Notes under the pieces: generated by a model
Database searches by the model: none
Told to the model about the DNA's origin: nothing
What the model saw: only the letters and a program-made list of their open reading frames with translations
Translations under genes and position numbers: made by a program
Shown here: in pieces, positions 28,267 through 38,539 of the stretch
How the letters are laid out: each line of letters begins with the position of its first letter
How positions within the stretch are numbered: the first letter of the stretch is position 1
NCBI GenBank assembly: GCA_964019055.1
Contig: OZ025215.1
Span: 7,532,284 to 7,596,283, forward strand
Origin: Anthopleura xanthogrammica
Taxonomy: Eukaryota > Cnidaria > Anthozoa > Actiniaria > Actiniidae
Direction: 5' to 3'
Length of the DNA: 64,000 nt

Positions 28267-29462
28267 CTGTAAGAATAAATAATTTTTTTTGTACAAACCT
28301 TGGTGGTTTCATGTTAGAAAAATACCATGTACATGTCTGTGTAGCACATTACACAAGCTGTCAACTTATACAGGAAGAAAAACAAAGATTGGTGATGGGT
28401 TTCATTTTCTGATGAAACTCAAGAACAAGGAAAAGCAGTATGTTGGTCCTTGGTTTCATGCTCAAGGTAAAAACAGTGGATTTTAAGCTTAAAAGCTTTC
28501 AAATGTTTGTTTGTGAGAAAATTATAGCTAAGGTAAGCTAATTAAATATAAGGCGCAGACACATGGTGCAACACTGTGCGCAATATTGCAGGCAATGTTG
28601 CTGAAGTAGAATTGTTTTCTACTTTGGCAACATTGCATGCAACAAATTGCATTGTGTGTCAAACCTCGCAAAATTTATTGCCTACAACATATTGCTGCGT
28701 ACATTGTGTCCACAGCTAGGCGAAGCTATGCATAGTTCAACCATTGGTAAAGCATAGAAGAGTACCACATATAGCTTAATACCAGCTACACATTCAACTT
28801 TCCAAGCAATTATTGGTAGTCTTTCACTTCGAATTCTTTATACCTATTTCAAAGCAAGAAAATCTTACCATTTTAATTCTGGACCCAAATTCGTATGACG
28901 TCCCTGGTTTCGAGTCAACTTTGGGTTGACAACACTAATAACATCGCCAGTTCTGATTGTAATCCCAAGACCTAGAAACTCCCGATCAACTCTGAGCAAT
29001 ACCTCCTCTGATCCATCCAAATTGATCAAAGAAACGTAGCACTTCGATGTCCTGAGTATCACACCCTCGATCCTTGCTTTGTGAACAAACTCATTCTCTT
29101 CATTTTTCTGAGAATCTTGGAGAAACTCATGATCATATGCATCTTTAAGTATCTCGTCTCTCACTAAAGCTATGTCTTCAAGGAAGGCTTGAAAACCTTC
29201 ATAGATGTCGTCAGCTTTAAATTTGTCGTCGACATTTTTTTTACTGGCATTTAACCGACCTTAAAAAATCTTTTAGATCTTGGATCCTTAGTTTTGATTC
29301 TGGAGAAGATTTTTCGAGCTTTAGTGAACGTTTTTGGACTGGTTCTTTGAGGGGAGAAGGAAGTTTTACACTTTCAACGAGTGCTTCGAGCTTCCTAGCG
29401 AGAGGATTGACGTGAAAAAGTTTGCAAACCTTGGATTCCTTAAGAATCCCCTCGAGCTCCAT
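28174..29462 (-). CDS. Gene B: 5' part of a second ZNFX1-like helicase paralogue (partial, frameshifted)
   Basis: Two exons are recognisable. They match exons 1 and 2 of gene A in sequence, phase and splice sites. Exon 1 begins at an ATG at 29462 in good context (A at -3, G at +4) and ends at a GTAAGA donor after 28869. Exon 2 is 28266-28174. Exon 3, which in gene A follows after about 700 bp, is not found in the 330 bp left before the minisatellite. The gene must therefore continue beyond the array, or it is a truncated duplicate. No helicase motif is visible because those exons would lie off the window. The frame changes inside exon 1, so this copy may be a pseudogene. By homology the full product would be an SF1 RNA helicase. 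Recognition as a paralogue is firm; functionality is uncertain. Confidence 0.75.
28550..28720. mobile_element. Palindromic MITE, diverged copy of the 43.5-kb family
   Basis: The left end, AAGGCGCAGACACATGGTGC, resembles the left end of the element at 43521. The centre is a palindrome (GCAATGTTGC ... GCAACATTGC flanking AAGTAGAA ... TTCTACTT), the same plan as the other copy. It sits in intron 1 of gene B. The right end is too diverged to define the border. Confidence 0.55.
28869..29462 (-). CDS. Gene B exon 1 (contains a frameshift near 29235-29270)
   Basis: The first frame (29462 to about 29244) encodes MELEGILKESK... and SPESKLRIQDLKDFL, then stops at TAA. The second frame resumes through DDIYEGFQAFLED, ILKDAYD, EGVILRTSKCYVSLINLDG and GDVISVVNP, ending GPELK. 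Gene A has the same order in one continuous frame (LRIQQLKKL, VLADAYD, NGVVLRRSPKYVSMISLDG, GDVLSVIVNP, NPELI), and the spacing agrees to within two residues. A single-base indel is therefore the simplest explanation. It lies between a run of six T and a run of eight A, so a sequencing indel is possible. A hidden intron is unlikely because no plausible site pair longer than about 30 bp exists. Confidence 0.75.
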
Positions 29463-29754
29463 ACTAGACTTAAAAGCTAAACGTTACGTTTGTCAGGAAA
29501 CCCATCTTCAACCCAGAATTTTCTGGTAAAAGCGAAAGGCTTCAACACAAGCCAATCACTCATTCGACGAAGGGGGAGGTAGTGGTCAAGACATTGTCCA
29601 GCCCTACTTCTATTCCTTCACGTTTTAGCTAAAAACAAATTCATAGTATTTTTTACACTTTCTTGCTTTCTTCTATGCTGCAGTTATCCTAAATCGCAAT
29701 TTATTTTGAACTATCATAGAAGTTTTTTGTTATTATAGAAGTCCTTACCCTCAC

Positions 29755-29840
29755 CCCCAAGGGTTCTTCTTTTGACTCCAGTTCCAAGAATTTCAGCAAG
29801 ATTGCTAGCCTCTTTTTCCAGGAATAGATGCTCCAAAAAT
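29755..29840 (-). promoter_or_regulatory. Upstream block conserved between genes B and A
   Basis: A block about 293 bp upstream of the gene B ATG matches one about 299 bp upstream of the gene A ATG (63214-63317). Shared words include CCCCCAAGGG, CTTCTTTTGACTCCAGTTCC, ATTTCAGC and TTTTTCCAGGAA. On the minus strand both contain a frame reading ELESKEEPLGV. It could be 5' UTR, promoter, or a short upstream exon; there is no ATG in frame that would decide. Confidence 0.5.
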
Positions 29841-30301
29841 AGCAAGTAGCTTCAAGTGAACGAGGCCGGAAGCCTTTGCAAAACTGCAATGTCATTTTAT
29901 AGCACATGATTCAAATAAACAGATTCCTTCAAGTCTTCAGTCTTTCGCCGCTAAATTTTGAGGTTTACGTACTGAGGTCAGATGAGAGGGACTTGGAACG
30001 ACTTGGGAATTTGGAAAACTGGAATGCACTGGACGACTGGAAGTGGATTGTAGCAAAAGACCACAACTAGACTTCTGATTGTAGCCTTTTCGATTCGTTT
30101 TGGAATTTGCATCGATGCTCGCTTCTTTACGAAAGGCATTTGCTTAACAAAATAATGATTTTCTCCCATTGTCTCTACCTCCTCCCTGACTTTTTTTACT
30201 GAGCCATTTCTCCCGCTCCCTGATCCCTTCTTCTACGCTCTTCATGAGAAAAACCAGCGACGGACCAGTGATAACAAGTCCTTGTTAACGGGCAGTTTTT
30301 A

Positions 30302-30324
30302 TATTTATTCTCTCTCTCTCTCTT
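30302..30324. repeat. (TC)n microsatellite
   Basis: A short TC dinucleotide run in non-coding sequence upstream of gene B. Confidence 0.7.
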
Positions 30325-30827
30325 TTACAAAAAATTACTATCAAATTGGCAAAGTTCTAGAATGCTTTTTTCGCTGCTGTATAACAGAATGACAGCAATT
30401 TGCAGTGTGGGGCAATCACGACAGGCCTGGGAGAGCCCTATTATTAAAGTGAAATTAAAGCCAGTGAATTAGCCCAAAGAATTAGAATTAAAATTCAGTC
30501 AGTGAAATCTTTATTTGTAGAGGGAAGAAAATCAGCAGAGAACCTGAGAAAAAATCCTTGATCAAAGTAATGACAATATATATATATATCTTCATATAAA
30601 TATCTTTATCATATGACCGTATTTCACTGTACGAGTGATTCTAAAAAAAACCTTTGGGGAAAATGTCGTCAGCAAAAAAAGTACGCTTTTCCGAAAAGTG
30701 TAATAATTTCCCGTTCGGACTCGCCGTTCGGACTCGCTGCCGTCAATTACGTAAAAACTACGCATTTTGATTCGCATTTATTAAAAACGCTTTGAAATTG
30801 ATTTTTTATATGTGGTCATATGATAAA

Positions 30828-30972
30828 ATGCTTATTGACTGAGTTAAGGTCGGTCCGAACGGGAAAATATTTGGCTCTCGGTCCTTGGCACGGAACTCGC
30901 TGCGCTCGTTCCGTACTTCAGGACCTCGAGCCAAATATTTTCCCGTTCGGACCTCCCACTCAGTCAATAAGT
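30828..30972. mobile_element. Hairpin MITE
   Basis: Two imperfect inverted arms of about 65 bp (CTTATTGACTGAG ... CTCAGTCAATAAG, with CCGAACGGGAAAATATTTGG inside) flank an 11-bp loop. Short open frames across it are by-products of the palindrome. The element is probably non-autonomous, and no transposase is present. Confidence 0.7.
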
Positions 30973-31445
30973 ACATAGTATTCTTAGTGAATAAGTCACA
31001 CTGAAGATGAGGTGAGTACACCTCGAAACAGGTTTGTGAATAAATCTCTGAAATCAGTCATCAGAGTCATCAAAATTTTAATTCTTTTCCTGACATATCG
31101 ACCCTTTGGATCAATGACAATATACCACTAAACTACATTTTATTGACTTGATTGTCACTCTACAAAAAAATAACAGTTCAGAATTTGGAATAAAAACGCA
31201 TTTTTCCGCTCATTGCATCTAACTACTATAGGACTTTGTTATTTGAATGTAGAAACTAATAGTGAGTTTACATATATTTTAAGCGGAAGTTTTTCATTAA
31301 TCTACATTTATCTGTTCCATTATACTAATTATTATGTTAAAAATTGAAAAATGTGTCCCTTATTTCCAGAAGTCATGCGTACATGTTCATAGAATATTAA
31401 AAAGTTCAGTTCGAAATCCCGTGCAGTCTTAAAAATTCTCTTTGT

Positions 31446-31850
31446 CTAGTGAGCCTTCCATGCACCCAAACCCTCAAGCTGCTGGGTAGTACGTACATCA
31501 ACAAGCTGGCCGATGAAAAGACATTCTTGGCAGTTACAATTCTGACTGGTAATATAATCATCAAACAAGCGTACTAAATCAGGCCGGTTTTCAATATTAC
31601 TAAGCATATTTCTTAATAGGCCGATTGTAACATGGCTATATTCTTGAAGCAGCTCCTTTGTTGGCTCATCACGTGACCGTAAGTAAACTATGCGAATATT
31701 GTCTAACCCCAGCTGTTCAGCAAGTTTGGCAAAGCTGTCGTCTATTGCTCCTTCGGGATCAAGCCGAACTTTTAACTCTGTCATCAAACTGGACGTATTT
31801 GGTGCCTTTCCAAATGGAATGTTCTTTATACATCCCTCAGGCATCAGGAC
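31446..31850 (-). CDS. Second death-domain terminal exon (orphan or alternative last exon of gene A)
   Basis: The exon begins in phase 0 after a GATGCAG acceptor, has 134 codons and ends at TAG. It encodes a death domain resembling the one in gene A exon 23. Both share APNT.(S/T)LMTELK, LDP, DSFA.LAEQ.GL, PT..LL, the (T/N)IG.L segment and a C-terminal Cys-rich tail (QNCNCQEC here). The last 23 residues, ending GLGAWKAH, have no counterpart in exon 23. Because gene A exon 22 ends in phase 0, it could splice to either death-domain exon. No helicase exons were found between this exon and gene A, so it could also be the remnant of a decayed tandem gene. A possible AATAAA lies at 31144-31139. Confidence 0.75.
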   Translation of the reverse strand, partial: VLMPEGCIKNIPFGKAPNTSSLMTELKVRLDPEGAIDDSFAKLAEQLGLDNIRIVYLRSRDEPTKELLQEYSHVTIGLLRNMLSNIENRPDLVRLFDDYITSQNCNCQECLFIGQLVDVRTTQQLEGLGAWKAH

Positions 31851-31859
31851 CTGCATCAT

Positions 31860-33355
31860 ATAAAAGTATTTTTCCGTGAGTTTACTGAATAACCTCTTCC
31901 TCTTAAGTCACAGGAACTCCCATTATTTTTCAGTCTTAGATGTAAGGTATACTTAAATATTACTAAACCAAACTAAGCAACTTATGGATACACCACGCAT
32001 ACGCACGCAAAATCTCGGATTCAAAATGTTTTTACGATTTACTCAAAACCGGTCAGATATTTTTTTTTAGTTTTTAGATATTTGTTTACCATACACCATG
32101 GTTTAACAGAATGTTTAGTTTTTCTTGGTACCGTCATAATCGCTCAGCATTTAGGCTTAGCTGAATTCAAATATTCTTGTTTATCGCCGCTATCTTAACG
32201 TTAATTTGCTCAAACTTTACATTTTTGTAAAGTTCAATCTAAGCAGATTATTTTGTTTGAACTACGGAAAGTTAGTTTAACGGCCGCTCAAAAATGGGGG
32301 GGGGGGGGGAAACACCTTTCGAAATAGCTCTGTAGTCGTCCTTTCACTTTCTCTGTGCTTACTCTGTCTAGTAATTGTCTAAATTACTTTTCAATGTGAT
32401 CTATTATACAAATACAGTATATACATATTTCTATTTAGTCTACCATTTATCATACTCAAGTTTTAATTTATATCCTTCTATTCTATAGCTTTTTTGTGCA
32501 ATTTTAACCTTTCCCCCGTCACATCCATTATATAGTTTGTTTTCATTGCCAGAAATATTGGACATTGTCAGCGGTGTTACGCATGAATGAAAATGAAGTG
32601 GTTTTCTAGAGGAAAAATATAACTACATGGTTTCCAAGCACATATTTATATTCAACTATGATGTTAGTAAAACAATTCTTGCCAAAAAATAGTTAATTGA
32701 CAATCAAAAGAACAACTATTATTTTTCTGTTGATAAGCCTCACCACAGGAAGCCCATGAAGGACAAGAAACAAGTTTCAAACGTAAATCGTTACTTTAAG
32801 CTTCCTTATTGTATCTCAGCAGTCAATAGGAGCTTGTAAAAACAAAATGGCGATATTTAGGGGGTTTTGAAACTGTTTGGAGCAGTTCTCTGTGGTTTCT
32901 TGTCATTTTTAACTGAAAACTACGAGCTAACAACGCGTCGAATCGCTTAAAATTTAACCTAACTTCAAGCTTCTTGGGAACCTACATTCTGAAGGCATGC
33001 TGTCTATTTTGAGCGGTTTTGGATTTATTAAACACTCGTTTGGTGATATCGAGGTGGAGCTCTTTTACTTTTAAATTTTTTCGAGCTCAAATAAGACGAT
33101 TTTGGGGTCAAGTGTGGCCAGATTTATAGACGATGTATGGAATCTAGAGCTTTCGAAGCCTTTCGAAGGCAAGTAGTCCGGGAACCAATATGTCGCATGA
33201 TTCAATGATCATTTTACGCTTATTTAGTAGCTTGTAGGTAGGGTTGTTTGTCGCGATGTGGAGCTCAGAGGAAATAAAACCCTATTCGCCGTAAATAGAG
33301 GAAGCTCTATATTCCCCATACATTTCCTATAAGACTCGGCGGCTATTTTGTAAGC
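31860..33355. other. Non-coding AT-rich spacer
   Basis: No gene was recognised on either strand. It contains a short G run near 32298 and a TTTCTGGCA-type fragment that recurs inverted near 34430, both probably old transposon remains. Confidence 0.5.
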
Positions 33356-33360
33356 GTAGG

Positions 33361-34367
33361 CACTAAAACATGGAACGACCTAAAACCACCTACAACCACC
33401 TAAAACCACCTACAACCACCTCAAAAAATTTAACAACCACCTACAACCACCTCAAAAACATCTACAACCAGTCACAAACAATCGAAAACCACCTAAAACA
33501 AGTCATATGTGTCTAAAATAAGGCGAAAACAAACAAGTCATGTACATGAAATACGAGAATCGAACAAAATCCTCACCTCCCCCATAAACTCTTACTCTCC
33601 CCCCTGGTCCCCTTACATAATCATCTACAGATTAAAAAGTCACGTTTTGACACGTCCATGAAATACGATGATCATTCTACAGTATCTATATCTTAGAAGA
33701 AAACTTTCACTCATCGTCAGATCAGATTTTCTTTTGATCATTTTTTTTTTTGCTGGACGAAACTCAAAACATTTTTTTAAGTATGAGAATAATTTGAAAT
33801 GGCCGATTGTGACCTTTGTAAACACTTACGTAATCCGACCTCTGTAAGTGCGACTGCGGTTGGTATGTAATCAGATCCAGTATTAACGTACTCTCTAAAA
33901 CACACTAAAGATATGAAACTATGTGGGGTTTTCGTGTTGATCGGACCAGCTAGTCAATAACATAGTTTACCTTGACACCAAGATAGATAATTTATCGACA
34001 AGAGGATTTTTAGAATATATAAAACTGGGAAATCAACTTTCCGACTGTGATTCAGTCACGCTCATCACCTTCAGTCACGCTCATCAGGATGGACTGTATA
34101 ATACTAGGCTTCTTGTCAGCACCTTGGTGAACGTGGGGGAGGTGAGGATTTTGTTCGATTCTCGTATTTCATGTACATGACTTGTTTGTTTTCGCCTTAT
34201 TTTAGACACATATGACTTGTTTTAGGTGGTTTTCGATTGTTTGTGACTGGTTGTAGATGTTTTTGAGGTGGTTGTAGGTGGTTGTTAAATTTTTTGAGGT
34301 GGTTGTAGGTGGTTTTAGGTGGTTGTAGGTGGTTTTTGGTGGTTTTAGGTCGTTCCATGTTTTAGTG
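33361..34367. mobile_element. Foldback element with ~230-bp inverted arms
   Basis: The left arm is 33361-33584 and the right arm 34133-34367. They are near-perfect inverted copies beginning CACTAAAACATGGAACGACC and ending CCTCACCTCCCCC. The arms contain internal ACCACCT(A) repeats (TAAAACCACC, TACAACCACC) that differ slightly in copy number. The 550-bp interior has no transposase. It is a non-autonomous DNA transposon; the family was not identified. Confidence 0.8.
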
Positions 34368-35111
34368 CTTACGATTTTGCAAGCTGAAACGCATCATTGC
34401 GCATGGATGAGCAGGCTCATGTCCCATATTTCTGGCAATGTATTGTGCTAACGTGACCATTTTTATATATTGTAATGTACTGCAATTTTTGGTGACGAAC
34501 TCATTAAACTAAACTAAACTTGGGTCATAAGCCGAAAGTAGCGTATTATCAGGAAACGTTTGTGTTTTCTCTCGACAGCTGTGTTCGGCAATCGAAAATG
34601 TTGAACCCACCAAAAGAACGTCCTAGTTCAATCTTCAATTGCCGAACACCAGAGTGAAGCTGGTGTCAGATTTTTGAGTCAGATTTTTGAGTCAGATTTT
34701 TGGATCTATTGTCAGATTTTTTCCGGGAGGCGTTACATCAGTTGATTTACAAAGTGCTCTGTATTCTTAGCAATGTCTCGAATCTAGATAAAACCTTTAC
34801 AACGCTTTAGATATAAGACAGTCCTTGAAAATGGTGGTCTTTGGACATCGAAGCAATCACTTAAAAGAAAACAAAGTGCGGTTTCAGATTTTTTTGGAGC
34901 TGTGTTATCTACTATCATGATCAACGGGACTTCGTGCCACGAATACTTTAGTAGTACTGCTTCCAAATATCAGGTTACAGCATTTTTAATTCAACATAAA
35001 TATACTTCGAACTATCTATAGTGAGAAAGAAATAACTATGTACAAACGTTGAGATAGTATACTCATCAGTTACGTTATATAGAACAAATCCACGAGCCCG
35101 TATAGTATAAA

Positions 35112-35848
35112 ATTCTTCTTATTACTTTTAAATCTCTGCATGGACAGGCTCCTTCCTATCTATCTAACCTTTTAAATTCTTACATTCCTGCTCGTTCTCT
35201 GAGATCTTCTTCGTCTAACCTCTTGCAAAAGTTTACCTTTAATCTCAAAACATATGGTAAAAGATCCTTTTCAGCCCGGGGGGGGGGGGGGGGGGTACTC
35301 CCCTATATTTGCTATACGGGTATGTGCCGCCCGATAGGGTATGGTTTTTTGGCTTTTAGGTCTGGGGTAGGGTATCATTTTTTTACAATTTGTCTGGGGA
35401 AGGGTAAGGTTTTTGTCTGGGATAGGGTATCTTTTTGACATTTTTTCTGGGATAGGGTTATGTTTTAGTTGTTTTAGCCTGGTAGGCTACGTTTTCTGCC
35501 GGCACAAAAAAAACGATTTAAATTCAATTAAACAATTGCCAAATAGTTATTGAAATCTATTGAATAACCGTTTTTTGCATCTGGGATAGGGTTTACAATT
35601 CTTAGGTTTAGTCTGGGGTAGGGTATATGAAATCAAAATTCTAGGTCTGGGATAGGGTCAGGGTTTTGAGGACCTGGCGGTACACCCCCACCCAAGTTGG
35701 GGTGGTAGTACCCCCCCTCCCCCCGGGCTTTTCAGTCGCTGCTCCGTTTTTATGGAATTCCCTTCCAGAGGATATTAGAAAAATTTCTTCTATAGATATT
35801 TTTAAAAAACATTTAAAAACTCACCTTTTTAATATAGCATATTCTTAA
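35112..35848 (+). pseudogene. Non-LTR reverse transcriptase C-terminal fragment, split by an insertion
   Basis: The coding remnant reads ILLITFKSLHGQAPSYL, then RSLRSSSSNLL and TYGKRSFS up to 35274, and resumes after the insertion as VAAPFLWNSLPEDIRK and FKKHLKTHLFNIAYS before TAA at 35848. This is the typical C-terminus of CR1/L2/RTE-type LINE reverse transcriptases. The catalytic region is absent. The two parts total 276 bp, exactly the length of the uninterrupted copy in the opposite arm. Confidence 0.8.
35275..35727. mobile_element. 453-bp G/C-ended element with 8-bp target duplication
   Basis: The ends are inverted (CCCGGGGGG...GTACT at the left; AGTACCCCCCC...CCCGGG at the right). CTTTTCAG is duplicated at 35267-35274 and 35728-35735. 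The opposite foldback arm shows the uninterrupted site once, near 36150. The interior has repeated GGGATAGGGT/GGGGTAGGGT words and no gene. An 8-bp duplication fits hAT- or P-like transposons. Confidence 0.85.
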
Positions 35849-36034
35849 AAATTGAAATGTTTTAATTTATATAGTTATTATAATTTATGTGTATTTTTAC
35901 TTCAAGTAATGTATGAATTAATAAAATATATATATAAATATATATAATATATAATAATATATAATTCATACATTACTTGAAGTAAAAATACACATAAATT
36001 ATAATAACTATATAAATTAAAACATTTCCATTTT

Positions 36035-36310
36035 TTAAGAATATGCTATATTAAAAAGGTGAGTTTTTAAATGTTTTTTAAAAATATCTATAGAAGAAAT
36101 TTTTCTAATATCCTCTGGAAGGGAATTCCATAAAAACGGAGCAGCGACTGAAAAGGATCTTTTACCATATGTTTTGAGATTAAAGGTAAACTTTTGCAAG
36201 AGGTTAGACGAAGAAGATCTCAGAGAACGAGCAGGAATGTAAGAATTTAAAAGGTTAGATAGATAGGAAGGAGCCTGTCCATGCAGAGATTTAAAAGTAA
36301 TAAGAAGAAT
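36035..36310 (-). pseudogene. Inverted copy of the reverse transcriptase C-terminal fragment
   Basis: On the minus strand this 92-codon stretch encodes the same LINE fragment as 35112-35848, but without the insertion. It is part of the right arm of the foldback element. There is no start codon and no catalytic domain. Confidence 0.75.
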
Positions 36311-36783
36311 TTTATACTATACGGGCTCGTGGATTTGTTCTATATAACGTAACTGATGAGTATACTATCTCAACGTTTGTACATAGTTATTTCTTTCTCA
36401 CTATAGATAGTTCGAAGTATATTTATGTTGAATTAAAAATGCTGTAACCTGATATTTGGAAGCAGTACTACTAAAGTATTCGTGGCACGAAGTCCCGTTG
36501 ATCATGATAGTAGATAACACAGCTCCAAAAAAATCTGAAACCGCACTTTGTTTTCTTTTAAGTGATTGCTTCGATGTCCAAAGACCACCATTTTCAAGGA
36601 CTGTCTTATATCTAAAGCGTTGTAAAGGTTTTATCTAGATTCGAGACATTGCTAAGAATACAGAGCACTTTGTAAATCAACTGATGTAACGCCTCCCGGA
36701 AAAAATCTGACAATAGATCCAAAAATCTGACTCAAAAATCTGACTCAAAAATCTGACACCAGCTTCACTCTGGTTTGCCGAAC

Positions 36784-37135
36784 CGATAATGAAATTGTTG
36801 ACTATTAATTATGGTTCGATTCCAAGTCCCTGCTTATACACACACCACTCGTTCATACACGAAAAAATGCTACCCGGTTTCTGCCGTTTGTGAACGTTTT
36901 CAACCTTGAATCAACTTTCAATCTACCTAACCAATAACCAAAAAATTAAACATTCTAGAACTCGCAAGTGCTTCACAAGCACACGCCTCTTTTGAATGTG
37001 TGGCAACGACTCAGCAACGGCCACTTCTATAAATTGTTCTAAAACACAACTTCCTTACCTCATTCATATCTTGAAATTCAGTTTTAGAGATTCTAATACT
37101 CTTGATTTCAGAGGCAGTACAAGAAATAAACTCAT
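36784..37135. repeat. Direct repeat, copy 1 (pair with 38101-38490)
   Basis: This segment resembles 38101-38490. Shared words include ACCACTCGTTC, TACACGAAAAA, CTGCCGTTTGTG, GACGTTTTCAACCTTGA or its variant, CACGCCTCTTTTGAATGT and CTCTTGATTTCAG. The repeat continues to the left of the foldback insertion (34590-34647 matches 38045-38100), so the insertion split one of the two copies. Confidence 0.7.
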
Positions 37136-37233
37136 AAGGGGGTTGAAACGTGTAACACCATCACATTGCTACGGAATCATTCGATACCGCCATATTTGGA
37201 ATGTTAATCTAAATTTGAGATGGCCGCTTCAAG

Positions 37234-37620
37234 CACAGGTATCCCAAGCTGGGTTTCTGTGGTATCATATCAGACTTTATAATATAATAGGCAATGTATG
37301 GCGACCCTTAGAAAAAAATTAAGATTCAATAAATCATACAAATAAATGTTCCATTTTATGTCTTGTGTTTTCATTTGAGTCTCTGTGAAGTTTCAGGTCA
37401 TTTACATCATTATTGAACGAGTAAAACGTTTTTAGGGATACTCCACTACGATACTCGCTCAATATTGCTGCAAATGACCTGAAACTTCACAGAGACTCAA
37501 AGCAAAACACGAAACACAAGTAGGAACATTTATTGATTTTTATTTTTTTTCGAAAAATCGCCATACATTGCCTTATAAGTTCGATAGGAAACCACAGAAA
37601 CCCAGCTTGGGATACCTGTG
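37234..37620. mobile_element. Hairpin element with ~160-bp arms
   Basis: The left arm is 37234-37405 and the right arm 37470-37620, running inverted from CACAGGTATCCCAAGCTGGG to GAGTCTCTGTGAAGTTTCAG and GTCATTT. The loop is about 65 bp and there is no coding content. The open frame that overlaps the left arm (36996-37322) is not taken as a gene. Confidence 0.7.
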
Positions 37621-38040
37621 ACTAGAAGTGCGAAAGCAAGGTAAATTATTAAAAATTCTTGGAAGAAACAAACGTAAACAATATGGTAATTCCCGCGTAC
37701 AATAACATTTTAGACATATGTAACCTTTATTTTCTTTATTTGAGGTTCAGGATGAGGTAGAGTAGAACTTCGCAGATCTCTGTGCAATGCAGTTCTTTGT
37801 GCAATGCAGTTCTTTACTTTTATTTGAGTTTCAACTTCGTTTTTTATCCTTCCGCTTTGCCAGCCAAGCCCCCAACTGCCCTCAACGCGCACATGGCTCA
37901 GTTCTTAAATACGCCGCACTCTAACCCATGGGATTGCCGCACGGGCCTAAGCCTTCCCAATACCCATATAAGGCAATACAATTACTAATCCCTGAGCCAT
38001 GTTACACATATATTCCGTAAGTTATAAATAAACTCAATCG

Positions 38041-38490
38041 AATCGAGCATGTTGAACTCACCAAAAGAAAGTCATCCTAGCTCGATTGCCGAACCATATC
38101 GAACCGAATCATAAAACAATTCAATTGTTGAGTTCTTTTCTATTAGTTGCGATTGAACTTATACCACTCCCTGCTTCAATGTACACGCACCACTCGTTCG
38201 TACACGAAAAATGAAACCGCTCTGCCGTTTGTGGACGTTTTCAACCTTGAAGCAAATTTCAATCTAAGTTACTAATAACCAATAACCAAAAAAATTAAGA
38301 AATAAAACATTCTAGAATAACTCGCAAGTTTTCACAAGTACACGCCTCTTTTGAATGTATCGCAAATTCGATTCAACGGCTTAACGGCCACTTCCAAAAC
38401 ACAACTTCACTACCTTGTATCTTGAAATGCAGTTTTAGACAATCTTATGCTCTTGATTTCAGTGGAAGTACAAGACAAACCCTTGTTTAC
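38041..38490. repeat. Direct repeat, copy 2 (uninterrupted)
   Basis: This is the counterpart of 34590-34647 plus 36784-37135. It shows the preinsertion arrangement around GATTGCCGAACC, without the 2.1-kb foldback element. Confidence 0.65.
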
Positions 38491-38539
38491 TGTCTAATCC
38501 CAGATGTGACTCTAGACGCTTCAGCTTGAACAGTTTTAA

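Larger units (their letters stand above)
34648..36774. mobile_element. Long-armed foldback transposon with 9-bp target duplication
   Basis: The two ends are inverted copies starting ACCAGAGTGAAGCTGGTGTC, with arms of about 800 bp converging on an AT-rich centre near 35940. TTGCCGAAC flanks both sides (34639-34647 and 36775-36783). A related sequence at 38041-38100 holds a comparable GCCGAAC site without the insert. A 9-bp duplication would suit a Mutator-like element, but no transposase is seen. The same 60-codon frame appears at 34966-34784 (minus) and 36456-36638 (plus) simply because the arms are duplicates. The left arm is interrupted by a second element at 35275-35727. Both arms carry a non-LTR retrotransposon fragment. 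Confidence 0.85.

Noticed and set aside
31000..31040. Hammerhead-ribozyme-like sequence (CTGAAGATGAGGTG...CACCTCGAAAC)
   Set aside because: The core has extra bases relative to CUGAUGA, and its flanks pair with each other instead of forming separate stems I and III.
34784..36638. Two identical 60-codon proteins as paralogous genes
   Set aside because: They are the two arms of one foldback transposon.
36996..37322. 108-codon plus-strand frame
   Set aside because: It overlaps the arm of an inverted repeat and the direct repeat. It has no recognisable domain and is likely chance.
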